DNA of 35,984 bases, from contig JAGRHE010000012.1 in NCBI GenBank assembly GCA_020445165.1, positions 1-35,984 on the forward strand, given 5' to 3'. The stretch comes from Gammaproteobacteria bacterium (lineage in GTDB: Bacteria; Pseudomonadota; Gammaproteobacteria; Chromatiales; Sedimenticolaceae). Positions 17,590 through 25,869 of the stretch are shown in pieces; the first letter of the stretch is position 1; each line of letters starts with the position of its first letter. A program made the position numbers and the translations under genes. Below the pieces are notes generated by a model. It did not search any database and was not told where the DNA came from. It saw only the letters and a program-made list of their open reading frames with translations.

Positions 17590-18138
17590 TTATTCCGCAA
17601 CGGCGTAGATGCCGTTGGCGTTGCGCCAGTAACCCTTGTAGTCCATTCCGTAGCCGAACACGTAACGATCCGGCACGGTCAGACCGATGTATTCGACCGG
17701 CGGCCGCACACCGCGATCGTGCAGCTTCTGCGCCAGCACGGCGGTGCGCACGCTGGCCGGCCCGGCCTGGCGACAGAAGCGCAGGATTGCATCCAGCGTA
17801 TAGCCTTCATCGAGGATGTCGTCGACGATCAGAACATCCTTGCCGGCCAGGTCGTTGGACGGCTCGATCTTCCAATGCAGTTCCTCGCCACGGGTGCGTT
17901 CACGATACCGGCTGGCATGCATGTAATCGACCCGCAAGGCGAAATCCAGGCGCGGCAACAGCAGGCCGCTGGTCACCAGGCCCCCATTCATCACGCAGAT
18001 CACGATCACATCGCCGCCCGCCATGTCGCGCCTGATCTTCGCGGCCATGTCATCCAGGGCCTGCTCGACGCTTGCCTGGTCATGCAGACAATCGGCGGTC
18101 TGCATGACCTTTATGGCTTCGTCTCGGGTATCGCTCAT
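17590..18138 (-). CDS. hpt: Hypoxanthine-guanine phosphoribosyltransferase
   Basis: This 182-residue enzyme makes IMP (or GMP) from hypoxanthine (or guanine) and PRPP in the cytoplasm. The PRPP-binding motif VLIVDDILDEGYTL is clear (about 102-115), as are CVMNGGLVTSGLL and the C-terminal RYVFGYGMDYKGYWRN region that contacts the base. Its start overlaps the nagZ stop by 4 bp (ATGA) and it ends 18 bp before the phosphorylase start, so the two salvage genes form one pathway: methylthionucleoside to free base to nucleotide. Confidence 0.92.
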   Translation of the reverse strand: MSDTRDEAIKVMQTADCLHDQASVEQALDDMAAKIRRDMAGGDVIVICVMNGGLVTSGLLLPRLDFALRVDYMHASRYRERTRGEELHWKIEPSNDLAGKDVLIVDDILDEGYTLDAILRFCRQAGPASVRTAVLAQKLHDRGVRPPVEYIGLTVPDRYVFGYGMDYKGYWRNANGIYAVAE

Positions 18139-19199
18139 GACTGTGTCGGATCCAGGTTCAGTGTCAGGTTGTCACCGGCGGTCATGCGTGCCGCCAGTTC
18201 CACCGCATTGTGCCAGCGCGGCATCTCGCGCAGCCTGTCCCAGCGCTGTGCGCCTTTGCCATGCAGGCGCGCGGTCCGGGACTGCGCCACCGGGTCGTGG
18301 TAATCGGCCAGCGCATCCAGCACTTCGTCGGCACCCTTGGGATTGTTACACACCAGCACCATGTCGCAGCCGGCATGCAGGGCGGCCTCGGCACGTTCTG
18401 CATAACAACCGGCTTGCTGCGCAGCGGCCATGCTCAGGTCATCGCTGAAGATCACGCCCTGAAAACGCAGCCTGTCGCGCAGGATGTCCTGCAGCCAGAA
18501 TCGCGAGAATCCTGCCGGCTGCGCATCGCAGGCGGCATAGATCACGTGCGCCGGCATGACCCCTTCGAGACCGTTGTCGATCAGGCGCGCAAACGGTCGC
18601 AGGTCGTGGCCCATGATGTCGTCGAGACGGCGCTCGTCGATCGGCAAGGCGACATGCGAATCCGCTTCCACTCCGCCGTGACCGGGAAAATGTTTGCCGA
18701 CGCTGACCATACCGGCCTCGCGCGCACCTGTCATCCAGGCTCCGGCCAACTGTCCGACCTGGTCGGCACCCGCTGCAAATGCACGGTCACCGATCACGCT
18801 GCTGAGGCTGCAATCGATGTCGAGCACCGGCGCAAAACTGAAATCCACACCCACCGCACGCAGCTCTGCCGCCATCAGCCAGCCGAGCTCATGCGCGGCA
18901 TGCCGTGCCTCGGCCATGTCATGCCCGCAGCGTTGCAGGATGCTGGCCGCGGCCGGCAGGCGCGTGAAGCCTTCGCGGAAACGCTGCACACGCCCGCCTT
19001 CCTGGTCGACGGCGATCAGCAGGCGCGGCGAGCGCAGCTCATGAATCTCGCGCACCAGCCGATGTATCTGCTGCGGAGATGCGTAGTTGCGGGTGAACAG
19101 AATGACACCGCCGGTCGCCGGATGACACAGGCGGGCCCGGTCCTCGGCTGTCAACTCGGTCGCAGCCACGTCGATCATGACCGGGCCATGCAACATCAA
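18135..19199 (-). CDS. nagZ: Beta-N-acetylglucosaminidase NagZ (glycoside hydrolase family 3)
   Basis: This 354-residue cytoplasmic enzyme removes GlcNAc from anhydro-muropeptides during cell-wall recycling. The start GPVMIDVAATELTAEDRARL, the DQEGGRVQR loop (65-73), the signature KHFPGHGGVEADSH (169-182) with its His-Asp catalytic dyad, and the nucleophile region FSDDLSM (Asp253/254) are all family hallmarks. There is no signal peptide. The first ATG at 19199 is followed by a second at once; either is possible. It leads the hpt–phosphorylase–Sel1 run and is divergent from the FliL-like gene. ABC importer genes lie 0.5 kb away on the same strand. Confidence 0.95.
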   Translation of the reverse strand: MMLHGPVMIDVAATELTAEDRARLCHPATGGVILFTRNYASPQQIHRLVREIHELRSPRLLIAVDQEGGRVQRFREGFTRLPAAASILQRCGHDMAEARHAAHELGWLMAAELRAVGVDFSFAPVLDIDCSLSSVIGDRAFAAGADQVGQLAGAWMTGAREAGMVSVGKHFPGHGGVEADSHVALPIDERRLDDIMGHDLRPFARLIDNGLEGVMPAHVIYAACDAQPAGFSRFWLQDILRDRLRFQGVIFSDDLSMAAAQQAGCYAERAEAALHAGCDMVLVCNNPKGADEVLDALADYHDPVAQSRTARLHGKGAQRWDRLREMPRWHNAVELAARMTAGDNLTLNLDPTQS

Positions 19200-19267
19200 C
19201 GCACCCCGCCGAATCCGGAACCTGAATACTGTCGCCGGGACTTGCCTGGATGAAGGGACTTTTGAAG

Positions 19268-19672
19268 ATGCATAGGTACTTGTTGGCCCTGCTGATGGGA
19301 TTCACTGCCGTTTCGCTGCCGATCGGCGTATTCGCTGCGGACGAGGAAAAGCCCGAAATCGAAATCGGCTACTACGCCCTCAAACCCTCGATCGTCAGCA
19401 ATCTCACCGGCGGTCCGAAGTATATTCGTTGTGACATCCAGTTGATGACCGAATCCGCCTCCGAGATCCCCAAGATAGAGCTGCATGCGCCGGCCCTGCG
19501 CCACACCATGCTGATGTTGCTTGCCGGTCAGGACGGCAAGCAGCTGCAGACCCGCGAAGGCAAGGAGGCACTGCGCAAGGCCGCGCTCGCGGCTTCGCAG
19601 GAACAGCTCAAGGAACTCGCCGGCAAGACCATCATCAACGACCTGTATTTTACCGCGTACTACGTGAAGTGA
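19268..19672 (+). CDS. FliL-like exported protein, non-flagellar context
   Basis: With the ATG at 19268 the product is 134 residues; AGGGA sits 9 bases upstream, which is better than for the in-frame ATG at 19250. Residues 1-23 are a signal peptide or anchor ending VFAAD. The rest resembles the C-terminal FliL domain: YIRCDIQLMTES, then LRHTMLMLLAGQDGKQLQTREGKEALR, then a terminal NDLYFTAYYVK. FliL binds the flagellar motor, but no flagellar gene is near, and such stand-alone FliL paralogues are of unknown role. Its 3' end overlaps the convergent permease reading frame by 23 bp. Confidence 0.72.
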   Translation: MHRYLLALLMGFTAVSLPIGVFAADEEKPEIEIGYYALKPSIVSNLTGGPKYIRCDIQLMTESASEIPKIELHAPALRHTMLMLLAGQDGKQLQTREGKEALRKAALAASQEQLKELAGKTIINDLYFTAYYVK

Positions 19673-20446
19673 CGTCCAGTCGATCGCGCAGCGCATCGCC
19701 GAGAAGGTTCGCGGCCATGACGACCAGGAACAGCGCAATGCCTGGCGCCAGCACCAGGTGCGGTGCAACCAGCAGGTAACGCACACCATCACGGATCATG
19801 CCGCCCCAGGACGCTGCCGGCGGCTGGATACCCAACCCCAGGAACGACAGCCCGGCCTCGGCCACGACCGCCGCTGCAACCCCGAAACTGGCCTCGACCC
19901 AGACCGGCGCCATGAAAGCGGCAGCAGGTGCCGGCGCATGATGGACAGTGACCCCTGCCCCAGCGACTGCGCCGCGAGCACATGATCGCGCCGTTTCAAC
20001 GACAAGACCTGGACCCGTACCAGGCGTGCGTAACCGACCCAGCCCATGACGGCCAGCGCAATAATCACGTTGTCCAGGCCGGGCCCGAGCATTGCCGCCA
20101 TGGCGATCGCCAGCAACATGCCGGGAAAGGCCAGGAACACCTCGATCACGCGGCCGATGACGCGGTCGGTCCAGCCACCGAGGTAACCGGCCAGCATACC
20201 GACCACGATCCCGATCAGCGCCGACAGTGTCACCGTGGACAGCGCGACCAGCAAAGACACACCGGCTCCGGCGACCAGGCGGTCGAGCACCGGGCGGCCG
20301 AGGTCATCGGTTCCCAGCGGATGCTGCGGTGATGGCCGCGCAAGAATGTCCGCAAGACTGATGACGTCTGGCGCGATCGGCATCAGCCAGGCCGTCACCG
20401 CAAGTAGCAACCATACGGCGAGCACCGCAAGCGCAGCACGGATCAT
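19650..20446 (-). pseudogene. Oligopeptide-type ABC transporter permease (DppC-like), frameshifted
   Basis: The first 177 residues or so (start 20446) follow a DppC/OppC permease: HPLGTDDLGRPVLDRLVAGAGVSLLVA, then the EAA-loop region ending in RRHLLPL. At about 19911-19918 the frame shifts by one base, and homology continues in another frame (MAPVWVEASFGVAAAVVAEAGLSFLGLGIQ, read in parts) to the stop at 19650. Family proteins read His-Ile-Leu-Pro-Asn-Ala-Leu-Ala-Pro here, and adding one base to TTTC restores exactly that spacing. It is therefore either a genuine 1-bp deletion or a sequence error beside a short A/T run. The unshifted frame would end at 19796 with an unrelated tail. It overlaps the upstream permease by 4 bp (ATGA). 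Confidence 0.85.
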
Positions 20447-21363
20447 GCAGCGTCCCTCACGCGTGGATCGACGTAGGCGACCAGCAAGTCTGCCAGCCGG
20501 TTGCTGAGCACGTAGCTGACGGCAATCAGCAGCACCACGCCCTGCACCACCGGGTAGTCACGCTGGCGGATTGCGTCGATCAGCAGGCTTCCGATTCCAG
20601 GCCAGGCGAAGATCACCTCGGTAATGACGGCACCGGCCAGCAAGGCACCGAGCTGCAGGCCGAGCACGGTGATGACCGGTGCCAGCGCGTTCGGCAGTGC
20701 GTGTCGCAGCAGCACGGCGGGCTCACTCAGTCCCTTGCAGCGCGCGGTCTGCAGGTACGGCTGCGATGCGATCTCGAGCAGGCTGCCGCGCAGCATGCGC
20801 GTGGTGACGGCAGCCATCGACAGACCAAGCGTGAAGGCCGGCAGGACCAGGCTGCCCGGCCCCTGGGTGCCACTGACCGGGAACCAGCCGAGCGCTATCG
20901 AAAACAGCATGACCAGAAGCGGGCCGAGCCAGAAATTCGGCAACGACAGGCCGAGCAGCGAGAACACCTGCACCATCCGGTCCGGCCATGCGTTGTGAAA
21001 GCGCGCCGCGACCAGGCCGAGTGGCAATGCGATCAGCAGGACCACGGCGAATGCGGCTGCGGCCAGGGCCAGGGTCCACGGCAGTCGCTCCCACAACAGC
21101 GTGGTGACCGGCTGACGCCGGATCAGTGAGTCGCCCAGGTCGCCGCGCACCAGGTCGGCATAGAAGGCCGTCCAGCGCTCCGGCAGTGAACGGTCCAGAC
21201 CCAATGCGTGGCGCATCGCGTCGCGATCGGCGGTCTGCGCCGACTCGCCGAGCACCACGTCGACCGGATCGCCGGGTACCAGGACCAGCAACAGGAAAAC
21301 CAGGGTGCTGACACCGAACAGGACCACCAGGGTGTCGAGCAGGCCAAGCAGGAACCTAGGCAT
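20443..21363 (-). CDS. Oligopeptide-type ABC transporter permease (DppB-like)
   Basis: This 306-residue inner-membrane permease has an N-terminal helix (RFLLGLLDTLVVLFGVSTLVF), PGDPVDVVLGE, LGLDRSLPERW and the EAA loop (ARCKGLSEPAVLLRHALPNA), all typical of DppB/OppB/YejB. The start at 21363 gives the usual N-terminus and an 8-bp overlap with the YkuD gene; the ATG at 21384 adds seven residues and overlaps more. It pairs with the following DppC-like permease and the binding lipoprotein two genes upstream. No ATPase gene is in the window, so the transporter must share one encoded elsewhere or be non-functional. Confidence 0.88.
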   Translation of the reverse strand: MPRFLLGLLDTLVVLFGVSTLVFLLLVLVPGDPVDVVLGESAQTADRDAMRHALGLDRSLPERWTAFYADLVRGDLGDSLIRRQPVTTLLWERLPWTLALAAAAFAVVLLIALPLGLVAARFHNAWPDRMVQVFSLLGLSLPNFWLGPLLVMLFSIALGWFPVSGTQGPGSLVLPAFTLGLSMAAVTTRMLRGSLLEIASQPYLQTARCKGLSEPAVLLRHALPNALAPVITVLGLQLGALLAGAVITEVIFAWPGIGSLLIDAIRQRDYPVVQGVVLLIAVSYVLSNRLADLLVAYVDPRVRDAA

Positions 21364-21871
21364 TCGGTTCCCGGGAGCCGTCATCGATCACGACCCGCAT
21401 GCCGGCCTGCACCCGGTCGAACAGCTCGATGATGTCGGCATTGCGCATGCGCACGCAGCCATGTGACAGCGGCGTCCCCATCGGCTCCTCGTCGGGGCAG
21501 CCGTGGATGTAGATGAAGCGCCGCAGCGTGTCGCAGCCAGCACCACGATTGAACCCGGCCTCGGTACCGGTCAACCAGAGGATCCGGGTGAGTATCCAGT
21601 CGCGACAAGGATGCTGCTCACGCAGGCAGCTGTCGTAGAGCTCGCCGGTCGGGCGACGTCCGACGAATACCGTGTTGAGCGGACAACCATCGCCAATGCG
21701 CAGGCGCACCCGGTGCTCACCGCGTGGCGTGCAGCCGCTGTCGCATTGCTCGCCGGGACCGTTGAGCGCGGTGGAGACGGGCCAGCACGCCTGCACCTGG
21801 TCACGGTGCAGCAGCGACAATGACTGTCGCTGCAGGTCAATGTGGATCCAGGCTTGCGCTTCAGTGTCCAT
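21356..21871 (-). CDS. YkuD-domain L,D-transpeptidase/carboxypeptidase without signal peptide
   Basis: This 171-residue protein has the YkuD catalytic pattern: His123-Gly in FIYIHGCPDE and S136-H-G-C139-V-R141, with Cys139 as nucleophile. Most family members are exported and cross-link or trim peptidoglycan, but this one starts MDTEAQAWIHIDLQRQSL with no signal peptide or membrane helix. A cytoplasmic member, ElsL/LdtK of Acinetobacter, trims muropeptides as an L,D-carboxypeptidase during recycling; that is the closest known precedent (established knowledge, assignment by inference). It sits between the binding protein (11-bp overlap) and the permease (8-bp overlap), so it is coupled to uptake of the peptide. 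Confidence 0.85.
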   Translation of the reverse strand: MDTEAQAWIHIDLQRQSLSLLHRDQVQACWPVSTALNGPGEQCDSGCTPRGEHRVRLRIGDGCPLNTVFVGRRPTGELYDSCLREQHPCRDWILTRILWLTGTEAGFNRGAGCDTLRRFIYIHGCPDEEPMGTPLSHGCVRMRNADIIELFDRVQAGMRVVIDDGSREPNA

Positions 21872-23333
21872 CGCTCATCACCACCTGTTCCAGTGCGAGG
21901 TAGTTGCCGTCGTAACCGGGCAGGTATCCACTGACTCCACGGCTGGCTGCAATATTGGCCTCGTACCATAACGGCACATAGACGATGTCGTCATGGATCT
22001 TCTTCTGCACCGCATGCAGCAGCGGTTTGGCCTCGCGCATCGGGCTGGCCTCGGCCCGTTCGATCAGCCGGTCGACCTCGTCCGAACGGTAGCGTCCGCG
22101 ATTGGCACCGGCCGGCGGCAGCGAGTCGCTGTGAAACGCATAACGCAGGATCTCGGGGCTGTTCACGCCGACCCAGGCCAGGCTGTACAGCTGAAAGCGG
22201 CCACCCTTGATGTCACCAAAGAACGTACCCCAGTCGTAGCTCGAGATTTTCATCTCGATCCCGACATAGGCCAGCTGCTGCTGGAATACATGCGCGATGC
22301 GCAGACGCAGCGGATCGGTACTGGTCTTGTATTCCAGGCGCAGCGGATTGGCAGCATCGAACCCGGCCTGGGCCAGGAGCTTGCGTGCACGCTCCGGATC
22401 GAACGCGAACCCTGCCAGGTCGGCCGCCCCTGACCAGTGTTGCGGTCGCAGGATCGATCCAGACCTCTCGGCACGTCCGCCGAACAGGTAGCGGATGATC
22501 GCATCGCGGTCGATTGCATGCGCCACCGCGGCTCGCACCTGGCGAGCGCCCAGCTGTGGGTCAGACAGGTTGAAACCCAGGTAAGCGAATGTCGTACCCG
22601 GTCGCGTCGACAATGCCACGTCGGCCTGTCGACCGAGGTAGGCTACCAGCTCGGGCGGCAGGTCGTTCTGCACCAGGTTGGCCTCGCCACGCATCAGCTT
22701 GAGCACGCGCATGGTCGGATCCGATACAGGCTCGAACACCACGCGCTGGCCGTCACCACGTCGGCGCAGCACCAGGCCGCCGTGGCTCTCGCGCCGCACA
22801 AAGGCGAAGCTGCCGCTGCCGATCGGCGTATCGATTGCGCGCGGCAGCTCGGCGATTTCGGCAGGCAGGATGCCGACTGTCAGGCGTGTCGGAAACAGGG
22901 GATCGACGCGCGTAAGGTGGAAGTCGATGGTTTCGTCGTCGACCACGTTGATGTCGGAGATATGCGACAGCCCGCCGGCATGCGGTGATGCCAGTGCCGG
23001 TTGCAACAGGCCGCGGTAGGTCGCGTGGACATCACCCGCGCTGGGCAGCCGTCCGTCCCAGAAGCTCGCGCGCCCGGGGCGCAGCGAAAACCGGTAGTGA
23101 TCCGGTGCCAGTTGTTGCCAGGTCGCCATTTCCGGCTGTGGCAGGCCATGCTCGTCGAGTCTCACCAGGCGAGCGAACAGCAGGGCATTGACCCGCTCGG
23201 AGGCGGCATCGCTGGCCAATCTCGGGTCGAGCATGGATGGCGCCGTCGCGACGGCGAACACGATTGACTGCGGAGCACGCTCGGCGCAGGCGACCAGCGC
23301 CAGCAGGAACACGGCAAGCGCCGCCCTCACCAT
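21861..23333 (-). CDS. ABC transporter substrate-binding lipoprotein, family 5 (peptide type)
   Basis: This 490-residue protein starts with a lipoprotein signal: hydrophobic residues 3-15, then lipobox LVAC with Cys16. The rest is a family-5 solute-binding protein (SBP_bac_5): FAVATAPSMLDPRLASDAAS, YRFSLRPGRASFWDGRL with the typical 'W.DG' motif, and FNLSDPQLGARQVRAAVAHA. Such proteins bind di-, oligo- or muropeptides in the periplasm and feed DppB/DppC-type permeases. It overlaps the CYTH gene (7 bp) upstream and the YkuD gene (11 bp) downstream. The ligand cannot be read from sequence. Confidence 0.92.
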   Translation of the reverse strand: MVRAALAVFLLALVACAERAPQSIVFAVATAPSMLDPRLASDAASERVNALLFARLVRLDEHGLPQPEMATWQQLAPDHYRFSLRPGRASFWDGRLPSAGDVHATYRGLLQPALASPHAGGLSHISDINVVDDETIDFHLTRVDPLFPTRLTVGILPAEIAELPRAIDTPIGSGSFAFVRRESHGGLVLRRRGDGQRVVFEPVSDPTMRVLKLMRGEANLVQNDLPPELVAYLGRQADVALSTRPGTTFAYLGFNLSDPQLGARQVRAAVAHAIDRDAIIRYLFGGRAERSGSILRPQHWSGAADLAGFAFDPERARKLLAQAGFDAANPLRLEYKTSTDPLRLRIAHVFQQQLAYVGIEMKISSYDWGTFFGDIKGGRFQLYSLAWVGVNSPEILRYAFHSDSLPPAGANRGRYRSDEVDRLIERAEASPMREAKPLLHAVQKKIHDDIVYVPLWYEANIAASRGVSGYLPGYDGNYLALEQVVMSDGH

Positions 23334-23794
23334 TTGCTGAAAGGATGCCGGCTCAGGTTGCTGTTGTAATAGCGCTCGTCGGTCGAGACCTCCTCACCCA
23401 GCCAGTCCGGCCTGTCGAAGACCTCGTCGGCATGCGCCAATTCGATCTCGGCAACCACCAGTCCATCGTTCTCGCCGTGGAACTCGTCGATCTCCCACAG
23501 GTGATCGCCACGCCGCACGTGGTGCCGCGTCTTGTCGATCAGCGGGCGTAACGCCACCTTGTCGAGCATTTCCTGAGCATCAGCCAGCGGCAGCGGGTAC
23601 TCGTACTCAAGGCGGTGGACGCCGTCGATCGAGTGCTTGATGTTCAGCTCGGCCCGGTCGCCCTGGATACGTACCCGGACGGCGGTACGCTCACCGCGCG
23701 AAATGTAGCCCTGGGTGAGCCGTTGGCTGTCGCTGATCTCGTTGCGCCAGGCGTCGGAAGCCGGCAGAAACTTGCGTTCGATCTCCAGCCCCAT
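23327..23794 (-). CDS. CYTH-domain triphosphatase-like protein
   Basis: This 155-residue protein begins with the ExExK motif (E4-I-E6-R-K8) of the CYTH tunnel fold. Further charged strands line the tunnel (RTAVRVRIQG, AELNIKHS, LEYEYPL, WEIDEFHGEN, VAEIEL), each alternating in the pattern expected. Stand-alone bacterial CYTH proteins hydrolyse inorganic triphosphate or act on other organic triphosphates, with a divalent metal. It is cytoplasmic. It starts 3 bp after rlmD ends and overlaps the binding-lipoprotein gene, so it belongs to this operon; why is unclear. Confidence 0.9.
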   Translation of the reverse strand: MGLEIERKFLPASDAWRNEISDSQRLTQGYISRGERTAVRVRIQGDRAELNIKHSIDGVHRLEYEYPLPLADAQEMLDKVALRPLIDKTRHHVRRGDHLWEIDEFHGENDGLVVAEIELAHADEVFDRPDWLGEEVSTDERYYNSNLSRHPFSKW

Positions 23795-23797
23795 GCG

Positions 23798-25129
23798 TCA
23801 TGCCCTCTCGAACAGCGCAATCGATTCGACGTGCGCAGTGTGTGGAAACATGTCCATGACCCCGGCACTGAGCAGGCGGTAACCATGGGTGTGCACGAGT
23901 TCGCCGGCATCGCGGGCGAGCGTCCCAGGATAACAGGACACGTACAGAATGCGTTTCGCACCGAGTCGCGCAATCAGCGGCAGAACCTCGATTGCGCCGC
24001 TGCGCGGCGGGTCGAGCAGCACCTTGTCGTAATGCTGCTGTACCCAGGGCTCGGCCGGCAGATCGGCGTACAGATCGGCCGTGTAGAAGTTTGCGTTCGT
24101 TGCGCTGTTGCGACGCGCATTCTCGCGCGCCCGCTCGACCAGCCCGGCATCCCCTTCTACACCGACCACTTCGCCGGCGTGGCGTGCCAGCGGTAAGGTG
24201 AAATTACCGATACCACAGAACAGGTCGAGCACCCTGTCGTTCGCATCGCATTGCAGGAGTTGGATCGCACGCCGGATCATCTTGCGATTGATGTCGGTGT
24301 TCACCTGGGTGAAATCACCGGGCAGGAAGCGCAGCGTGAGATCGTCGTCCGGCAACTCGTAGCGCAGGTCTATCGCGTCGCCCAGCGGGGTGACGCTGTC
24401 CGGCCCGCCAGGTTGCAGGTAGAACGCCACTGCGTTCGCCACTGCGAACTCGAGCAACTTGTCCGCATCCCCCGCCCCCAGCGGGTCGAGAATGCGCAGG
24501 ATCAGGACGCAACGTTCGTCATCCATTGCCATCTCGATCTGCGGCAGGCGTCTGCTGATGCTCAGCGATTCGACGAGTTCACTGAGTGCCGGCAACAGCT
24601 CGCCGACCCGCGGATGCAGTACATGACACTTGTCCACGTCGGTGACGAAGCTCGAACCGCGTTCGCGGAATCCGACCAGCACCCTGCCCTTGCGGAATAC
24701 ATCCTTGACGCCCAGGCGCGCCTTGCGCCGGTATCCCCAGGGTGAGTCATTGAGCAGTGGCGGCAGCACCTCGGCGGGCTCGACCCGGCCGAGCTGCTTC
24801 AGGTTGTTGAGCAGCAGCGATTGCTTGGCAGCGATCTGTGCATCCGGATGCATGTGCTGCAGGCTGCAACCTCCGCACACGCCGTACTTGCTGCAACGTG
24901 CCTCGACCCGTTCCGGGGCCGCTTTCAGAATGGCAACCGCCTGCCCCTCGTCATGGTTGCGGCGGCACTGCAGGTAGCGGAAAGAGACCTCCTCCCCGGG
25001 CAGCGCGCCGTGAATGAAGGTCGCCTTGCCATCGACCCGCGCGACGCCACGGCCATCATGCGCCATGTCCAGAATGCGGGCCTGGAATTCGCCTTCGGGA
25101 ATCCGCTGACGTCGTCTCCTTCCGCCCAC
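23798..25129 (-). CDS. rlmD: 23S rRNA (uracil-1939-C5)-methyltransferase
   Basis: This 443-residue enzyme methylates U1939 of 23S rRNA using S-adenosylmethionine. An N-terminal TRAM domain (about 13-70) is followed by the iron-sulfur cysteines C79, C85 and C88 (CSKYGVCGGCSLQHM) with a fourth in DKCHVLHP, then the methyltransferase motifs DLFCGIGNFTLPLA, LLDPPRSGA, and the catalytic cysteine in YVSCYPGTLARD. The start is GTG at 25129, directly after the stop of the upstream gene, with GGAGG 9 bases before it. cysM–rlmD adjacency is known in gammaproteobacteria; here one gene separates them. Confidence 0.94.
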   Translation of the reverse strand: MGGRRRRQRIPEGEFQARILDMAHDGRGVARVDGKATFIHGALPGEEVSFRYLQCRRNHDEGQAVAILKAAPERVEARCSKYGVCGGCSLQHMHPDAQIAAKQSLLLNNLKQLGRVEPAEVLPPLLNDSPWGYRRKARLGVKDVFRKGRVLVGFRERGSSFVTDVDKCHVLHPRVGELLPALSELVESLSISRRLPQIEMAMDDERCVLILRILDPLGAGDADKLLEFAVANAVAFYLQPGGPDSVTPLGDAIDLRYELPDDDLTLRFLPGDFTQVNTDINRKMIRRAIQLLQCDANDRVLDLFCGIGNFTLPLARHAGEVVGVEGDAGLVERARENARRNSATNANFYTADLYADLPAEPWVQQHYDKVLLDPPRSGAIEVLPLIARLGAKRILYVSCYPGTLARDAGELVHTHGYRLLSAGVMDMFPHTAHVESIALFERA

Positions 25130-25864
25130 TCAGTCGCGCCTCCATGCCGCAGCGAAATCGCCGAAATGGGACATCTCACGCCTGCGCAACTCGTCGCGCA
25201 GACGCACATGGACACGCTCGGTGTCGTGGCGCGAGACCTGCCCCGTCATTGAGAAGAACTGCAACGCGAGCAGGTAGGTGTTCAGTGCCGCGAGGTCACT
25301 GTAGGCCTGCACTTTCGCCGGTTCCTGCTGCAACCAGGCCGCGTAGACATCACCCTCACCGACGCCGAGCATGCCCGGAAATCCGAGCTTTCTTGCCGTG
25401 GTATCGAGGCTGGGTCGGTCACCGACGGGCGGTGCAATCAGGTCACACAGGCTGACATGGAAATCCGCGCGCTCACGAACCGCCTGCCAGTAGGCTGGCA
25501 CGCTGATCCGGCCCTGCAGTGAACGGAAATGGATCATCGGCACTTCGAGCGCGACCCCGTTCCAGGACACCATGCAGCCATTGCGCAGTGCAGCTGCAAA
25601 GTAGTTCTGCAACGTCTCGCTCTCGTTGTCCGTCGCAAAGGTGTGCGAGGTGATGTGCATGGTGTCGACGGAATGCTGGATCATCGTCATGCCGGCGAGC
25701 ATGCGCTGATCCCAGCGCAGGTCCTCGCTGTTGCCGGTCTGTTGCTTGCGCTGGTGGAACAGCACCTTGGAAACCGCTTTGTCGTCGAGGTCGTCCAAGC
25801 CATGAACACGGCGCGCAGTCACGACGTCCGGAACGCTGGCAGTGGCGAAAACGCAGAACCGCAT
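25130..25864 (-). CDS. PolB-type 3'-5' exonuclease-like protein, catalytic residues lost
   Basis: With the ATG at 25864 the product is 244 residues, 6 bp after cysM. It aligns by eye with the predicted 3'-5' exonucleases related to the PolB proofreading domain, but all catalytic acids are changed. Motif I, normally VFDIET-P-D, reads VFATASVPD (Asp and Glu to Ala7 and Ala9). Motif II, normally WNG-x-x-FD-x-P, reads WNGVALEVP (Asp to Glu107). Motif III, normally YC-x-x-DVLNTY, reads YSDLAALNTY (Asp to Ala192). The fold seems kept (SLDTTARKLGFPG is intact), so it may bind nucleic acid or proteins without cutting. The longer frame starting at 26077 overlaps cysM and is not credible. Confidence 0.78.
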   Translation of the reverse strand: MRFCVFATASVPDVVTARRVHGLDDLDDKAVSKVLFHQRKQQTGNSEDLRWDQRMLAGMTMIQHSVDTMHITSHTFATDNESETLQNYFAAALRNGCMVSWNGVALEVPMIHFRSLQGRISVPAYWQAVRERADFHVSLCDLIAPPVGDRPSLDTTARKLGFPGMLGVGEGDVYAAWLQQEPAKVQAYSDLAALNTYLLALQFFSMTGQVSRHDTERVHVRLRDELRRREMSHFGDFAAAWRRD

Positions 25865-25869
25865 GGCTG

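Noticed and set aside
18210..19253. A 347-codon plus-strand frame opposite nagZ
   Set aside because: Antisense to nagZ with low-complexity, His-rich composition and no recognisable motif.
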